From assembly GCF_000005505.3 (NCBI RefSeq), contig NC_016131.3:55289355-55353354 (forward strand): a stretch of DNA of 64,000 bases, written 5' to 3'. This stretch comes from Brachypodium distachyon (lineage: Eukaryota > Streptophyta > Magnoliopsida > Poales > Poaceae). Within the stretch, counting starts at the first letter, position 1. Every line of letters begins with the position of its first letter. Under the pieces are notes generated by a model. It made no database searches. It was not told the DNA's origin and saw only the letters and a list, made by a program, of their open reading frames with translations. Positions 11,565 to 23,165 of the stretch are shown piece by piece. Position numbers and translations under genes: made by a program.

Positions 11565-12628
11565 AAGCAACCCAGAACTCTGACCTGATTAGGACCCCTT
11601 GTGTAAATGGTGACATCGATTTGTTCTGTATGTTCCAAAGAAGATTCTACTAGCTGTATCTCATCTCATCTTCTGACCTTTTTTACACTTTAATTCATAT
11701 GTTGTTCATAGTTAATGCATTATTTGATCTTGGATCTTTCGCTGGATCATTGCTGCGTTGGTACCTGCACTTAAGGAAGAAATGGAGGTGCTGTTTTTGC
11801 AACTGGTGTTTGCAGTAGCTACAGATGATGCTGACAGATCAGTTTAGTTGTATTCTTTGATCTCAAATGAAATAGAAAGAATGATTTATCTGGTAGGATT
11901 TGTAGACGCTGTAATGAACCATAGAAAAATAAACTACTCCTGCTGATCCTAAGTTCCTGACGCAAATTTGTCTAAATATGGATGTATCTATTCTTAAAAA
12001 GCGTCTAGATACAACAATTTAGGATCGGACGGAGTAGAAGTTGTTTGATCTGAAAAAATTGCTTTTAAAGTGATCGTAAATCAAAGCCTTACACTGCATG
12101 GGAAGAACGGAGCAGAAGTTGATGGACGCATGAAACACAAAATGCAGTCATGTAAGTAACGACTGACAGGCGTTTCAAACTTTCAATCTTGACGGCCGGC
12201 GGCATTATAGTCGAGCACGCAGGCCGGTGCGGCATGGAAACCTCAGCAGCCCAACCCTCTTCAGGCACGCCTTTGCACAGGCTGCTTTTCGTCGAGACGT
12301 TGCCGGGACAGCGCCAGGCTGCGAGCCTGCGATTTCGGCATCATAGTGTTGAGAGACGCGTGGCCAGCATAACAGCGCCATCGACGCCCACGCATATCGA
12401 TGAGCGAGGTCGTTTTGTGAAATTCACCCGACTCGATTAACAAGATTCCGCGCGTGCGTGTTGTTGCACGTCAGGGACATTGCCACGGATTATGCGGTTT
12501 GCATGCACGAGCGGCCTGCTGGACCTCATTAATTACGGCCATCTCCGAGAGCCCAAGTTCTAGGCCTGGACGCCGGTCGCAGCGTTGAAGCCTGAACCTC
12601 AGGTCTTGCCCTTCCATCAATTCGGTCT
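11565..12628. other. 3' flank of MATH-BTB gene and gene-free sequence
   Basis: The first 300 bp are T-rich and probably contain the 3' UTR and polyadenylation site. A Stowaway MITE follows (11937-12034). From 12190 to 12620 the sequence becomes GC-richer, but I recognise no gene. Confidence 0.6.
11937..12034. mobile_element. Stowaway-type MITE
   Basis: TA-flanked (11935-11936; 12035-12036). The left end reads CTCCTGCTGATCCTAAGTTC and the right end AATTTAGGATCGGACGGAG. The internal ATGGATGTATCT / GTCTAGATAC motifs are shared with copies at 44286 and 52016. Confidence 0.9.
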
Positions 12629-12629
12629 T

Positions 12630-12700
12630 TTGGTTGCGTTGGCTAGAGCATGAATCTTTTCGTGGTATCAGAATCAAGAGGTCTCAAGTTCGAGATCCGG
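12630..12700 (+). other. tRNA-like sequence (possible SINE head)
   Basis: A box-like GCGTTGGCTAGAGCA (12637-12650) and B box-like AAGTTCGAGATCC (12686-12698) occur at roughly tRNA spacing. The B box has an extra base and no cloverleaf closes, so this is not a working tRNA. Part of it (TTGGTTGCGTTGGCTAG) is repeated at about 12773-12788. It immediately precedes the polyketide synthase remnant. Confidence 0.3.
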
Positions 12701-12828
12701 TTACCGCAATTATAAGTGGATTATCTTGCCCACGAGGTAAGCTCTTTAGTTGGGAACCAAGGATCAGTTCTTTGATTGCGTTGGCTAGCGCGCACGAAGC
12801 TTTCAGTTGGGAACCAAGGAAGAAGGCG

Positions 12829-13165
12829 CTCTTCGGCGACAGCGCGGCCCTGGTGGTTGTCGGCGCCGACCCCAAGCGCCACGCTCCGGGAGCCCGGGCT
12901 CACGGTGCGCATCCACAGGGACGTACGTGCCCGCAGTGATCTCGACGACTGGAACTCCATCTTCTGGGTGGCGCACCCGGCGATGCTGGACATGGTCTAG
13001 GCCAAGGTCAGCCTCGACGAAAAGGGGATGCGAGCCTCCAGGCACGTCCTCGCCGAATACGGCAACGTCTCCAGCGCCGGCGTACGTGCTCTTCATTCTC
13101 GACGAGTGCGTAACGGCCGGCATTGCATTTGAATGTTCCCCTTCCAGCCCTGAATAATGCGCGTT
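12829..13165 (+). pseudogene. type III polyketide synthase (chalcone synthase-like) C-terminal pseudogene
   Basis: Fragments of a chalcone/stilbene synthase C-terminus are spread over several frames: LFGDSAALVVVGADP (12832-12876), then LREPGLTV, then DDWNSIFWVAHP (about 12947-12980), MLDMV followed by an in-frame TAG, AKVSLDEKGMRASRHVLAEY and GNVSSAG, and in another frame VLFILDE (13086-13106). These match the family motifs around the catalytic-fold WNSxFWxAHPGG, but the GGP after AHP is deleted. There is also a deletion between the LREVGLTF-like and DWNS-like blocks and at least two frameshifts. The N-terminal half with the active-site Cys is absent. It cannot encode an enzyme. Confidence 0.88.
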
Positions 13166-13970
13166 ACCTTAATTATCTTGGTCACTTGGTGTGTTTAGGC
13201 TCTGGTTGTGGAGTTGTCGTGCTATGCTGGCCGGAGAAACAGCGTAATGCGTGACCTCAAAAAAAAAAACGGAGTAACGCGCGATCCACAGTGATGCTAA
13301 ATGCAATTTTAATGTGTACCCAGAAGATTGGAGTATTTAGAGATCTATGTGTGGCTGCTTAATTATGCACTTTGACTAAGATTTAGTCTAATGCAGGACG
13401 CCTTAATCATGAGATGGGTCAGCAGCACAGCAAACGAAGCAGCACAAGGAATGATCGGAACACAAAACCACGACGGAATACGAACAAATTCAGTTTCCCT
13501 TATGACAATCCACACGGTTGCCTTTGCTATTTGCATTGGATACCTTTAACTCATCTTTTTTTGCTATATTTTCATACCCAGGTAGCATAGCAGTAGCCAA
13601 ATGTCCCCCTTTCAAAAAAAAAGTCTCCCTAGGCAGACAAACTCAGTAGATTATGCTATCAAGTTACACGACATGAGCGAGGATCTTGTGCGGTCCATCA
13701 ACCATTTCCAGGCTATAGCTTTTTACACAGAATATGCAGGTTACCATAACAATTCATGAGGCAGTCCACATGTACTCAACAGCAGTACATAAGGAAACAG
13801 CGTAGCAAGCCAGAACACCGAATCATGACAGTCTACAAACAATCACCGGAGAATTTTTGTCTACAAGCAATTACTGGAGGTGTTTAATGTTTCAACTGCG
13901 ATGACTATAGAGGGCCAGAAAACACAGGTTTCAAGTTGTGCTTATTGCAGATTTTTTGGCACTGCCTGAC
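13166..13970. other. intergenic sequence and probable UBC 3' UTR
   Basis: AT-rich, no coding frame. The part next to 13970 (about 13640-13970) is the likely 3' UTR of the minus-strand UBC gene. Confidence 0.55.
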
Positions 13971-16900
13971 TTAGTCAGCAGTCCAACTCTGCTCCACAAT
14001 CTCACGGACTTTCCGATTGTACTCTCGCTTGTTCTCGCTGAACAGTCTGGCCGCTTCCGAGTTTGCTGGAGAGTTGGGGTTTGGATCACACAGCAGGGAC
14101 TGCAAAGAAAGTATTGAAAGGAATCAATGATCTGATCAGAGCACCAGATTGGGTGGCATGATGCAGACACGAGACTTGCAGCCATTTGGGAAATGGCGCA
14201 TGTGCAAGGGAAACAACCCATGAAATGGGTCTCTGGTTAACTTGTTTACATCAAAGATTAGAACATGGCACCATGGTTAATCATTCCATGGCAAAGAGTG
14301 GTACAGTAATGAAACCTGACTTGAATCTAATTCACTATCATGTTCCGGATTAACAAGCTTTTTCTTGCAATTTTAAGCTGGTCAAGCTTAGGTAGATGAG
14401 TTCCCTTTACCTGTACATTTAGCAAACTTTATTTACTTCGGCACGATTTAAATTGTCTGACAAAAACAAATTCCAGCGTTCAGTATACATAGAACCCTAC
14501 CGTATGCAATGCAACTAGACCAAGGTGGGCCAAAGTTCACACAAAAGTTTATCCTGGAAAGTGGAAACTGTAAACCAACACAACTAAATTAGGTCTTACT
14601 ACTGAATACATTTCCATTCTTGCTATGCTTTCCAAAATATTTAGGCAAGTGATTAAACATGCTTAGTAGTAAACACAAAGATCTTCAATAGGAATCATAA
14701 ATGAAGTTTGTTTAGCCTGACCGAAAGGTACCTGAACAGAAGTCAATATGGCAGCAACGTCGTATATAGGACTCCACTGGTTCTGTAGAATATCCAGGCA
14801 GATGCTCCCATCTGCATAGACTGCAACAATGCAATATGATGTTAAATCACTTCTCTACAAGGTATTCGAATCAACTGGAGAGAGAGAGAGATTACTATTT
14901 GGATGAAACATCCTAGAGACAAACCGAACAGTTGGTGGCTTGTTGGGGTAATCTTCTGTAAATTGCAAGGTAAGCTTGAACGTGCCTGGAGATGCGAGAC
15001 AATCAAATGTCGGTGAACTTTCAAGTGCCACCACAATAGCATTAATTGAAATGGAAAGGTAAAACATGACTAGTTGAGACTTTTTGGTTGTACTATATCA
15101 TGAGAATTGCTGCCTACATTAAAAATCAATTGATAATAATAAACATGATATACTAACATACTAAGAACACAGGCACTGAAATTTCCACATGCCTTCATAA
15201 CTTCTATAGACTAGATGATTGAGGCTACATAAAAACTGAACATCTAAAACATCAAAACCGCCATGCATAACACAAGAAATGTCATACACAAGAGTGCAGG
15301 CTAAGAATTTTCAAGTGCAAACTGACGTATGTGCCCCATGTCATAATTCACTGTATACAAGAGCACAGTAGACGGAAGTATGAAATTATGAATTGTTCTG
15401 TGACAACCCATGCTTTATCTAAATGTTGACAACACAAGACGGAAGCGTCACAAAATGTAGATACAAAAGCCAAATTATGCAAGACCACCTGGAAGGAAAA
15501 GGTGATGAGAACATTACTTCCACTGATACAGCCATGCCTATGATGCCTGCTCAGGCTGAAGCTAAACCAGCAATTGAGAAAGTCTAAACAAGACAAGAAC
15601 GCAATGTGGTTGTAAACCAAGGTGTTGGACGTGAAGATATTTTTAGCAAAGTTTCGTGCTGTTTAAAGCCAGTTGTTTAAGAGCCCTTGTTGGTCACTTT
15701 CCGATTTCAAGGAACAGCTGACATTTCAACAGTAAGTAGGCTAGTTGTAGTCAGTTGTACTGTAACAGGACGCTATAAAAGGAAGGTGGCTCCCTCCACA
15801 GGTAAGAGTTGGCTATTTTTAGATCAATTGAAGGTGCAACTGTGAAACAACTACCTTGGCCCTCTTGTGTGATGGCTGGACCTACAGACTGATTTCATCG
15901 GCAGCCCCAACATTCTTTCAATTATATAGGCAAATAACCAAAAAACTAGCTATCGTATAATTGCATATACAGATGAAGGATTGTTGGGGTTACCAATAGG
16001 AGATCAATGTGTTGGTCTAGCAGACAGAAGAGAAGGCCAAGATAGTTGTTTCAAAATTGAACTTTAAACTGAACTAAAACTAAAAGTAACCCAACTCTGA
16101 CATGTGGAGGTATCACCAGCAACACAAACCCTCCTTTGTAGCCAGAAGGCCTAATGCTACAGCCTATAATGCACGATGCTACAAAAGGAGAGTGGCTCAG
16201 CATGCAAGACTTGGTTACTTCCGCTGCCCCATAATAGTGGTGTGCAAACATTCCAAAATTTACTTTGACCATCAATTACAGCAATAATATGTGGATTATG
16301 TGCATAAGAACTAGACCATTGATTTTTTTTCGAATATGGATCCATTGGTATAATTTTTGTGGCAAACAAACTACATAATATGGCTCTAATTAATAGTCAA
16401 AGTTAAATCTCAAAATGCTTGCACGCCCACAACAAAGAACAGAGGTAGTACTTTTAGTTCAATTGAAGGTTCCATTTTGAAACTACTACCTTCATCTTCT
16501 TCTTCGATAGCTCAACCAAATTGGATCCATCGGTAACCCCAACAATCCTTCATCTATAAATAGTTACAGAATTGTTGGGGTTACAAATAGGATATCAATG
16601 TGTTGGTCTAGCTGCATGAGGAGATGATGAAGGTAGTAGTATCAAAATAGAACTCTTAATAAACTAAAAGTAACCCAACTCTTACATGTGGAGGTATCCC
16701 AAACAATGCAACACCTCCTTTTGAATAACCAGAAGAGCTGTTGCTACAATGTAACTGGTTACAACTAGCCTAATATGACTATTGAAATGTCGGTTGTTCC
16801 ATGAGCCTGAATGGTGAAGAAAAATGGCTCTTAGCTTGCTTGATAGCCTACTTTAACTGGCTGCAAGTAACAGTCAAAAGGACAGCCAAAAATATTAGGT

Positions 16901-18928
16901 CAAAATACCTTGATGTCCAACACCTGGGTTTCTGGTTACAACCACCACATTGCATTCTCGTCATGTGTAGATTTTCTCAGTGGCTACTATACCATCAGCC
17001 TGAATTGGCGTCATAGACCGTTTAGTCGTATCAGTTCGAGTAATGTCACGGTGCATCCAAAAGGTATTGGAGTGTATACAAAAAGTTCCTTCAAGAGGGG
17101 GTGGGGGGGGGGGGGGGGGGGCTGCAAACCGAAAAGGTTGGACTGAGAAAAAGGATATATTTATTTCCTCATTCCATATAATGATATGACTTCATTGTTA
17201 CTAATACTAAGATTTAATTAGAAATTTACATTATCAGGTTAGCTCATCACGTGGCAAAAATATATGCACAATACACAAGCATTGTCTGAAACTGCCATGT
17301 GGCAGAATGGTTGACTCCATACCTGATTTCTTTACGGTTACTAGCACAATACCGTGCTTGTGTTGCTATGAACTAAAAAAATATGATAGATGTTTAAAGA
17401 GGATGTGCTGTCTCAGATCAGATAATCAATATACACATAAATGTGGCATCTATCTGATCAACGGGGGGCGTGGTCTGAATGTGATTGACTGCCGCCACCA
17501 GTTGAGTTATTTATGGTAGTAATTAGTAAAGATGTGTTCCTTCATTTGTTCTACTCTATCATGTGCTAGCGTGTATATGGGGATGGAACAGTCTTAGGAG
17601 GGTATGTGGGTACCTATGGATAAAGTTTTTCCACACACGTCTGTGAGCACGCAAATATCACTTGCTGCTAGTATGCATAACTAAATGAAGCTGACGCAAG
17701 ATTTTGTTACCTAGAATATATATAATAGGAAGATTGAATAATGCCATTATAAACAGGTGATGTTTCTAGAACAAGAAAGATTCATATACCAAACTAAAAA
17801 TGAGAAGTATAGTTCGAATAATGGATTTACTGTGTCTTCTTCTCAAATAAATAGCACTAAAATGATTGAAAGCAAAGAAGAATTAAACAAATCATAATGT
17901 CTTTCATCGTGGAACAGAACCATCATTCCAGAGCTAAATAGGAAACCTATTTCTTGATGCAAGTATGACGCTTGTCGTAATCTAAAATAAACTTCTGTTA
18001 TTGCATATGTGATAGTTAAGACTTAGGACCACGTTTGTTGACAAAACAGAAATACCATTTTTTTTTGTGAAACTCCAAAGCAGATACAGCCATATGCCTA
18101 TAGTTCAAACAAAATTAATTACCGTAGAATTCATACAAATCCCCTAGTTTCCGCTTAAAGAGCTTGAGTGGAATTGGTGAACATAACGGATGTTTTAAGA
18201 TTCCAATTTAAGGAAAACCAGAACCGGTAGGGATTTTGTAGTTTAGCCTGAAATACACACTTCTAACAGACCTACTTTGGTACATTGCAATGGAAAACGC
18301 CCAACAAACATACAGTAGAAATCATACAACGGTATTTTCCACGAAGAACAAACATAGCAAATTAATCAACCCAAGCAGGCTAAAAAATACTCAGCCACAT
18401 TCCCAATCCGAGGACAAACAAACTTCGTCTTCATAAACATCCGATGTGCTATTAGCCATAGACAAAAACTAACGATGAACTAGTAGCCACGTGCTAACGC
18501 CAAGGAACTGGTAGCCACAGACAAAGCACTAAACATCCCATAATCTAGAGGTCAGATCAAGACGATCAAACCAACAAGCCTCACCTCCGTCCCACGGCGT
18601 GTCGTCCGGCCTGCGAAAAAATAAGCACAACACACGAGACAGGATCAACAGTCAGCACGGCAGACATCGTCACCACATAAATAGCTTTAAAATGAAAACC
18701 ACGGACCGATCTACATGGAGGGAACACCCCACCCCAACCAAACCCTAGAGAGGCCGCCCCGCGCGAGGCCCGAGCCGGGGAGAGTGGGATGGGGATCACG
18801 CACCCGAATATGACGGCGTTCCAGAGCATGATGTTGTTGTCGTGCGGCGCGCCGCTGATCCCCGCGGGCGGGTCGTGCTGCAGCCGCTTGAAGTCCCGCA
18901 TCAGCCGCTTCCTCGACGGCGTCGACAT
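13971..18928 (-). CDS. UBC2: ubiquitin-conjugating enzyme E2, RAD6/UBC2 type
   Basis: Five minus-strand exons with consensus splice sites: 18928-18804, 18610-18585, 14985-14896, 14820-14732, 14099-13971. They join in frame to 152 residues, the usual length for plant UBC1/UBC2. Key blocks: [17 protein letters not shown] at the N-terminus, [38 protein letters not shown], and active-site Cys88 in [12 protein letters not shown]. The C-terminus is [15 protein letters not shown]6-type E2s accept ubiquitin from E1 and act with RING E3s in H2B monoubiquitination and DNA damage tolerance. The gene is divergent from the A20/AN1 gene (538 bp between start codons). Intron 2 is 3.6 kb and full of foldback repeats; its 5' part, with exons 1-2, is duplicated at 23.2-26.5 kb. 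Confidence 0.94.
15825..16075. repeat. foldback (inverted-repeat) element 1 in UBC intron 2
   Basis: The left arm (about 15828-15920, ending GGCAGCCCCAACATTC) and the right arm (about 15981-16075, starting TTGTTGGGGTTACC) are imperfect inverted repeats around a loop of about 60 nt. They have the same arm sequence as the hairpin at 16445-16685 and the arms at 23246 and 23716-23905. Confidence 0.6.
16445..16685. repeat. foldback element 2 in UBC intron 2
   Basis: Arms of about 100 bp: the left runs from TACTTTTAGTTCAATTG through AAACTACTACC to GGTAACCCCAACAAT (16532-16546). The right starts AATTGTTGGGGTTAC (about 16572) and runs through GGTAGTAGTATCAAAAT to AAACTAAAAGTAACCC. The loop is about 25 nt. 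It is a MITE-like palindrome with no coding capacity. Confidence 0.7.
17101..17121. repeat. poly-G tract
   Basis: A run of about 20 G inside UBC intron 2, copy A. Copy B has only GGGG at the matching point (about 24494), so the tract expanded after the duplication or was lost in B. Confidence 0.9.
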
Positions 18929-19466
18929 CTCCGCCGCCGCCCCGCCACCCCTCGAACCCTAGCTAGGTAGTAGGAGCTTCGATGCCCTAGCGGCCGACCG
19001 GCCAAACCCTCGTGTCGGGATCGAATTAAGGTTCGGTTGCGTTCTGGGAACCGGGGAAGCTTCGAGAGAGGGCGAGAAAGTGTTTAGTTATAAGCGAGAG
19101 GCGCACGGGTAAAAAGGAGACCGCGTAAAAAGGAGACCGCGTCAACCACGCGCTGGCTGTGGGCCCCTGTTTCCGTTCGGTCTCTAACTGTCTGACCGGT
19201 GGGGCCATGTGACAGAGGTCCGCTCGACCTTTTTTGACCGTCCGATAGCAGCCTGTCGTTGGATTTCGGAATCGCGTTGCTGCCGTTGCCGATGCCGAGC
19301 CTGAGAGCGAGATTATGTCGGAATCGAGCAGCACCGACGCCCGACCTCCTTAAAAGGCCACACCGGTAGGCACAAGCCAAAAGCATCAGCATCGATCAAT
19401 CTTCCCGGCGAAAACAGAGCAACCAAGCGAACCGTTCGTTCGATCTTGACGGTTCGTGCATCGGCA
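18929..19466. promoter_or_regulatory. divergent UBC / A20-AN1 intergenic promoter region
   Basis: 538 bp separates the minus-strand UBC start codon and the plus-strand A20/AN1 start codon. A TATA-like TTAAAAGG at 19350-19357 is suitably placed about 110 bp before the A20/AN1 ATG. No clear TATA box was seen for UBC, as is common for housekeeping genes. Shared regulation is possible but not shown. Confidence 0.5.
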
Positions 19467-19964
19467 ATGGCGGGGATGCAGCAGCAGCAGCAGGCGGGCG
19501 GCGCTGCTCAAGCTTCTTCGGACGGCGGCGGCGGGCCGGCCCTGTGCGTCGGCGGCTGCGGTTTCTTCGGCAGCGCGGCGACCGGCAACCTCTGCTCCAA
19601 GTGCTACAAGGAGCAGCAGATTAATGTCGCCGCGCCCACGGTGGACAGCATTGTTTCTGGGCTGGCGTCGGTCACGATCAAAGAAAAGGCAGTGCAAACT
19701 TCAACTTCTTCTTCTTCTTCTGCCGCTGGGTCTGCCGGGACGGAGAAGACGGTGGCGCCGGCGCCGGCGACGAAGAACCGGTGCGAGGCGTGCCGGAAGA
19801 AGGTGGGGCTGTTGGGGTTCGCGTGCCGCTGCGGGGGAACCTACTGCGGCGCGCACCGCCACGCCGCCGGCCACGGCTGCGGCTTCGACTACAAGGCGGC
19901 CGGGCGCGACCAGATCGCGCGCCAGAACCCGCTCGTCGCCCCCTCCAAGCTCGACAAGATTTGA
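19467..19964 (+). CDS. A20/AN1 zinc-finger stress-associated protein (SAP)
   Basis: Intronless, 165 residues. The A20 finger (about 24-50) keeps all four ligands, C27, C31, C43 and C46, in [16 protein letters not shown] and NLCSKCYKE. The AN1 finger (106-146) keeps C106, C109, C120, C122, C127, H130, H136 and C138, with [10 protein letters not shown] and the family-typical [17 protein letters not shown] end. Plant SAPs respond to salt, cold and drought; A20 binds ubiquitin and some have E3 activity. The start is the ATG at 19467; the upstream open frame reads from a TTG and is not used. It has a Q-rich N-terminus and a Ser-rich linker. It is divergent from UBC, and a degenerate relative lies at 28.27 kb. 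Confidence 0.95.
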   Translation: MAGMQQQQQAGGAAQASSDGGGGPALCVGGCGFFGSAATGNLCSKCYKEQQINVAAPTVDSIVSGLASVTIKEKAVQTSTSSSSSAAGSAGTEKTVAPAPATKNRCEACRKKVGLLGFACRCGGTYCGAHRHAAGHGCGFDYKAAGRDQIARQNPLVAPSKLDKI

Positions 19965-20053
19965 CCCTGATTTTATTTTCTTTTATTTTCTCCAGCATGT
20001 ATTGATTTTATTTTATTTTATTCTCGTATGTATATTAGAGTAGATATCACGTA

Positions 20054-20177
20054 CTTCCTCCGTCTAACAAAAAATGTCTCAAGTTTGTCAAAATTTAGTT
20101 GTATCTAGACATGACTTAATGTATAGATGCATTCAAATTTAATTAAAATTGAGACATTTTTTGTTGGACGGAGGATG
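20054..20177. mobile_element. Stowaway-type MITE (CTCCGTC-AACAAAAAATGTC family)
   Basis: TA-flanked (20052-20053; 20178-20179). Inverted ends: CTTCCTCCGTCTAACAAAA on the left, and read in reverse CATCCTCCGTCCAACAAAA on the right. Same family as 29179-29299, sharing TGTATCTAGACATGACTTAA inside. Confidence 0.92.
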
Positions 20178-20339
20178 TAAAGACATCAAGAAAACATGTT
20201 ATCCCGCATGATAAAGGGTTAGTTGAATGTTTGCCGGAGTGCACTTCTTGAAGATGTCAAAGTACAAGTGAATTGCTTTTATGTTTTTTGTTGGTGCATG
20301 ACTGCTCTATATTTTTTTATAGACGTTAGGTATATTGTA

Positions 20340-20451
20340 TTCCGTCCGTCAATAATTCTTGTCGAAATATTACATGTATCTAAACGCTTTTTCAAAATAG
20401 ATACATTTATTTTTAAACAAATTTGAGACAAGAATTATGAAACGAAGAGAA
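20340..20451. mobile_element. Stowaway-type MITE (AATTCTTGTC family)
   Basis: TA-flanked. The left end TTCCGTCCGTCAATAATTC and the right end, read in reverse, TTCTCTTCGTTTCATAATTC converge on AATTCTTGTC. The right end is more decayed. Confidence 0.82.
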
Positions 20452-22115
20452 TACTCCACATGTATTAGATCAAAGAGTTTTAAGTTTGAGACTTGACCAC
20501 GGTAATATTTACAAAAATATGTTTGCGGCCCTATGTGAATCCCACGTCTAAGGCCTAAAGTGGAGGCGCACACATCATGCCATGCCAATCTTAATTAATG
20601 AGTGAACTGGCAGGTGAATTTGTTTTTTCACTATCCTTGCGAAGTTGAGCACCTGCTGTATCTCATTGCTCATTTAGGTTTTGTGTCAAATGGAGGCGCG
20701 GCGCCCGTCAGCTTTGACAATAAGATGAGAGGCAATGTACAATTATTTGTCGGCATGAAGAATCAAAATTAATTTGCATTTTGCTAGTAAAAATGTAAGA
20801 AACAGTTTTTTGAGAAAAAAATTATGTTGACCAGAGCTTCTTCCGGACGACACATTTCCCTTTTTCTTTCTTTTTTTCTTTGAGTGGGTTCCCTTTTTCT
20901 TTCTCGAGCGAAAGCTTCGTGTGAAGCCAATCTGTAGGCCAAAACTCCCACAGGTCCCCTGCAAAAAAAAACTCCCACAAGTCAAGAGCCCAAAGGGTCC
21001 GATCAACCAAATATGGCTGATTTTTCACCATCTTCAAAAAAGAAATATGAAATGTTTGAGACAACATCCTATCCTCTAATGGCTAGCATCTTGTACTCTT
21101 GCAGAAAATTCAACTCTAATACGAAATTCCTTTTTGAGGATGTAGCTCTTGCATTGCTGAGCACTAATGCAACTATTTTATTTAATGGGCTAAACCGGAA
21201 TGTCAAAATGAAGTGTAAAACTGAAACTACAAATGTCAGAAACCATATCTCTGAAACAATCAAGAATCTGAATTTCAGCGAAATATGAGAAATAAAAATA
21301 TAAATGCTTGTTATTATGCACATAACTGATATCCACCATCCATGGATTTTGTATGAATAATAGCAATATAATTAATTTTAGTGTTGACATATCAACAAAC
21401 CATCTGTATAAGATCAAAGAAAGCTTATTAAACTCTCCTTGAGTTTATTTCTTTCCAATCACGAATTTGTTTGCGTTCTCCTATCAGTCTTGGTGTAGCA
21501 GAGAAAATCCCATATGCATCAGCCTTGCTGAATTTGAGGGACTGGTCTATTTTTCTATTTCATTTGCTGTAATGCGGTAAGTTTGCCTCCTTCAAATTCT
21601 AATTGTTTGTTTCTGCAAGCTTGGACAGTTTGCTGTTTACAGAAGTGAGAGGACATCAGTTAGTATCTACTATCCTATAATTCGTTTTCCTGTCTTGTTT
21701 AATTTGGCCCATTTGTTCCAGATCCTGCAAATTAAATTCATGTGAAGTAGAAGTTTGCAGAAAACATTGAATTTGACTTCTTGTATAGTCAGTCATTTTG
21801 TCAAGCTGTCACAATCTATTTTTGTAATTAACAAAGTTGTGTGTGAAAATTTTGTAAGCGAAATAAATTTTTTTGGCTAACACGTATGATATCAAAAATA
21901 AAAAAAATGCCTCTTTTCTTTCTTTCTTTTTTGAGAAAAAAAAGAGTGACTGGAAATTCCAGTGATAGAGGGATTTGAGTTGTATACAAAAAGATGAGAT
22001 TGGAGTCGGAGAAGAATTAATTGTGGCAATAGTAACCGGAACCGGACTCGGAAGTCGGAACCAACCATATAACACTGGGCAGGGCAAAACCTAGAACCGG
22101 CGCTTTGAATCGAAG

Positions 22116-23165
22116 ATGGCCGGCGGCGGCGGCGGCGAGCGGAAGAGCGTCCTTGTGGTGATGGAGAGCAGCAACAAGGCGTACCTTGTCTTCCACATCA
22201 ACATGAAAGATCTGTTACAGTGCCGTCCACGTCCGGAGAGGGAGAGGCAGATGGAGATGCGTACACTCCCAAGCCCCGCGGGAGAGATCCCCAAGCTGGT
22301 TGGCCAGATGGAACGCATCGACTTCACCCTCACCGTCGGCGGCGCCACGATGGTGGGCGTGAGCAGCCAGAGGCGTACCGTCACCTACGACACGCGGTCC
22401 GGCCTGGTGTCCTCGGCGGGGCCGGAGCTGCAGCACCACAAGATGGGCGGCAGCTACGTCGTCCCGATAGGGCGCCGGATCTACGCGCTCCAGCGCCATC
22501 ACGGTGTGTTCGCCCAAGCGCAGCAGCCCTCCGGCGAGGTCTGCGCCGCCCGCCTCACCCAAGAATGGCGCTCTCTCCCCGAGCCCCCGCCCGATTTCCG
22601 CTGCGTGAGCTCCCACCTGCCCACGTGCCAGCTCACGGCCTACTTGGCCGCCGGCACGAGCCTCTGGGTCTCGGCCAAGGACCGGGGCACCTACTCCCTC
22701 GACACGGCCCGCCGTGCCTAGGCCTGGCGCAAGGACGGCGACTGGGAGCTGCCCTTCTGCGGCCGCGGCGTCTTTGTCCCTGACCTCGACGGCCTCTGCT
22801 TCGGCCACTGCTTCCAGCGCCGCCGACTCCTGGCCGTCGACATGGACCAATCCCCGCCGGCCGTCCGCTACAGGTGGGAGGACACGTTTCCCCGCTGGGT
22901 CCTCGACAACCACACCGGCGACCTGTGTGGGCTCATGCCGGAAAGCAGCCTCGTCTACCTTGGCGCCGGCAGGTTCTGCATCGCTTGGACCGTCGTGATG
23001 CACGATGCCGACGACTACTCGCTCAAGCGCCGCCTCATCCATGTCATGGCACTGCAGCTCCTCAAGACCTCTACTTCCTCCGGACACAAGGAGCTCAGGT
23101 TGATCAAGCACAAGGTTTGCTGCTACAGAATGCCAAGCCATGGCCAGATGGCCTATCTTCTTTAG
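22116..23165 (+). pseudogene. DUF1668 family gene interrupted by one in-frame TAG
   Basis: One frame runs from ATG 22116 to the stop at 23163-23165 (349 codons plus stop), broken only by TAG at 22719-22721 (codon 202). The first half has the family start MAGGGGGERKSVLVVMESS, NKAYLVFHINM and DLLQCRPRPERER. After the TAG come AWRKDGDWELPFCGRG, a GLMPESSLVYLGAGRFCIAW segment and an ELRLIKHK block. These match the DUF1668 pattern of a repeated beta-rich fold, whose function in grasses is unknown. Frame and composition are otherwise intact, so the stop is recent, a sequencing error, or read through. The open frame on the opposite strand is a codon-bias shadow. Confidence 0.82.

Larger units (their letters stand above)
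15978..19109. repeat. segmental duplication, copy A (UBC intron 2 part, exons 1-2, promoter)
   Basis: The segment recurs in direct orientation at about 23243-26538. Collinear landmarks include the GTTGGGGTTACCAATAGGAG start, AACTGGTTACAACTAGCCT, GCTGCAAACCGAAAAGGTTG, GTACCTATGGATAAAG, UBC exon 2, UBC exon 1, and the GGGGAAGCTTCGAGA to GCGAGAGGCGCACGG end upstream of UBC. Copy A carries the functional exons. Boundaries are read by eye. Confidence 0.85.
19965..22115. other. intergenic region with two Stowaway MITEs
   Basis: It contains the 3' flank of the A20/AN1 gene, MITEs at 20054-20177 and 20340-20451, and then AT-rich sequence in which I see no gene. Short open frames near 20750-21400 have no recognisable features. 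Confidence 0.6.

Noticed and set aside
12637..12700. A functional tRNA gene
   Set aside because: Only A- and B-box-like motifs are present; acceptor and anticodon stems do not pair and the B box has an extra base.
15978..16555. A single ~570-bp transposon with TIR GGATTGTTGGGGTTACC
   Set aside because: The same arms pair more tightly with their near neighbours as hairpins (loops of about 25-60 nt), and copy B repeats that arrangement, so separate foldback elements explain it better.
21013..21288. 91-codon plus-strand frame
   Set aside because: AT-rich composition, no motif, no promoter or splice context.
22215..23141. 308-codon open frame on the minus strand
   Set aside because: Antisense to the DUF1668 gene; produced by GC-rich third positions, with no recognisable domain.
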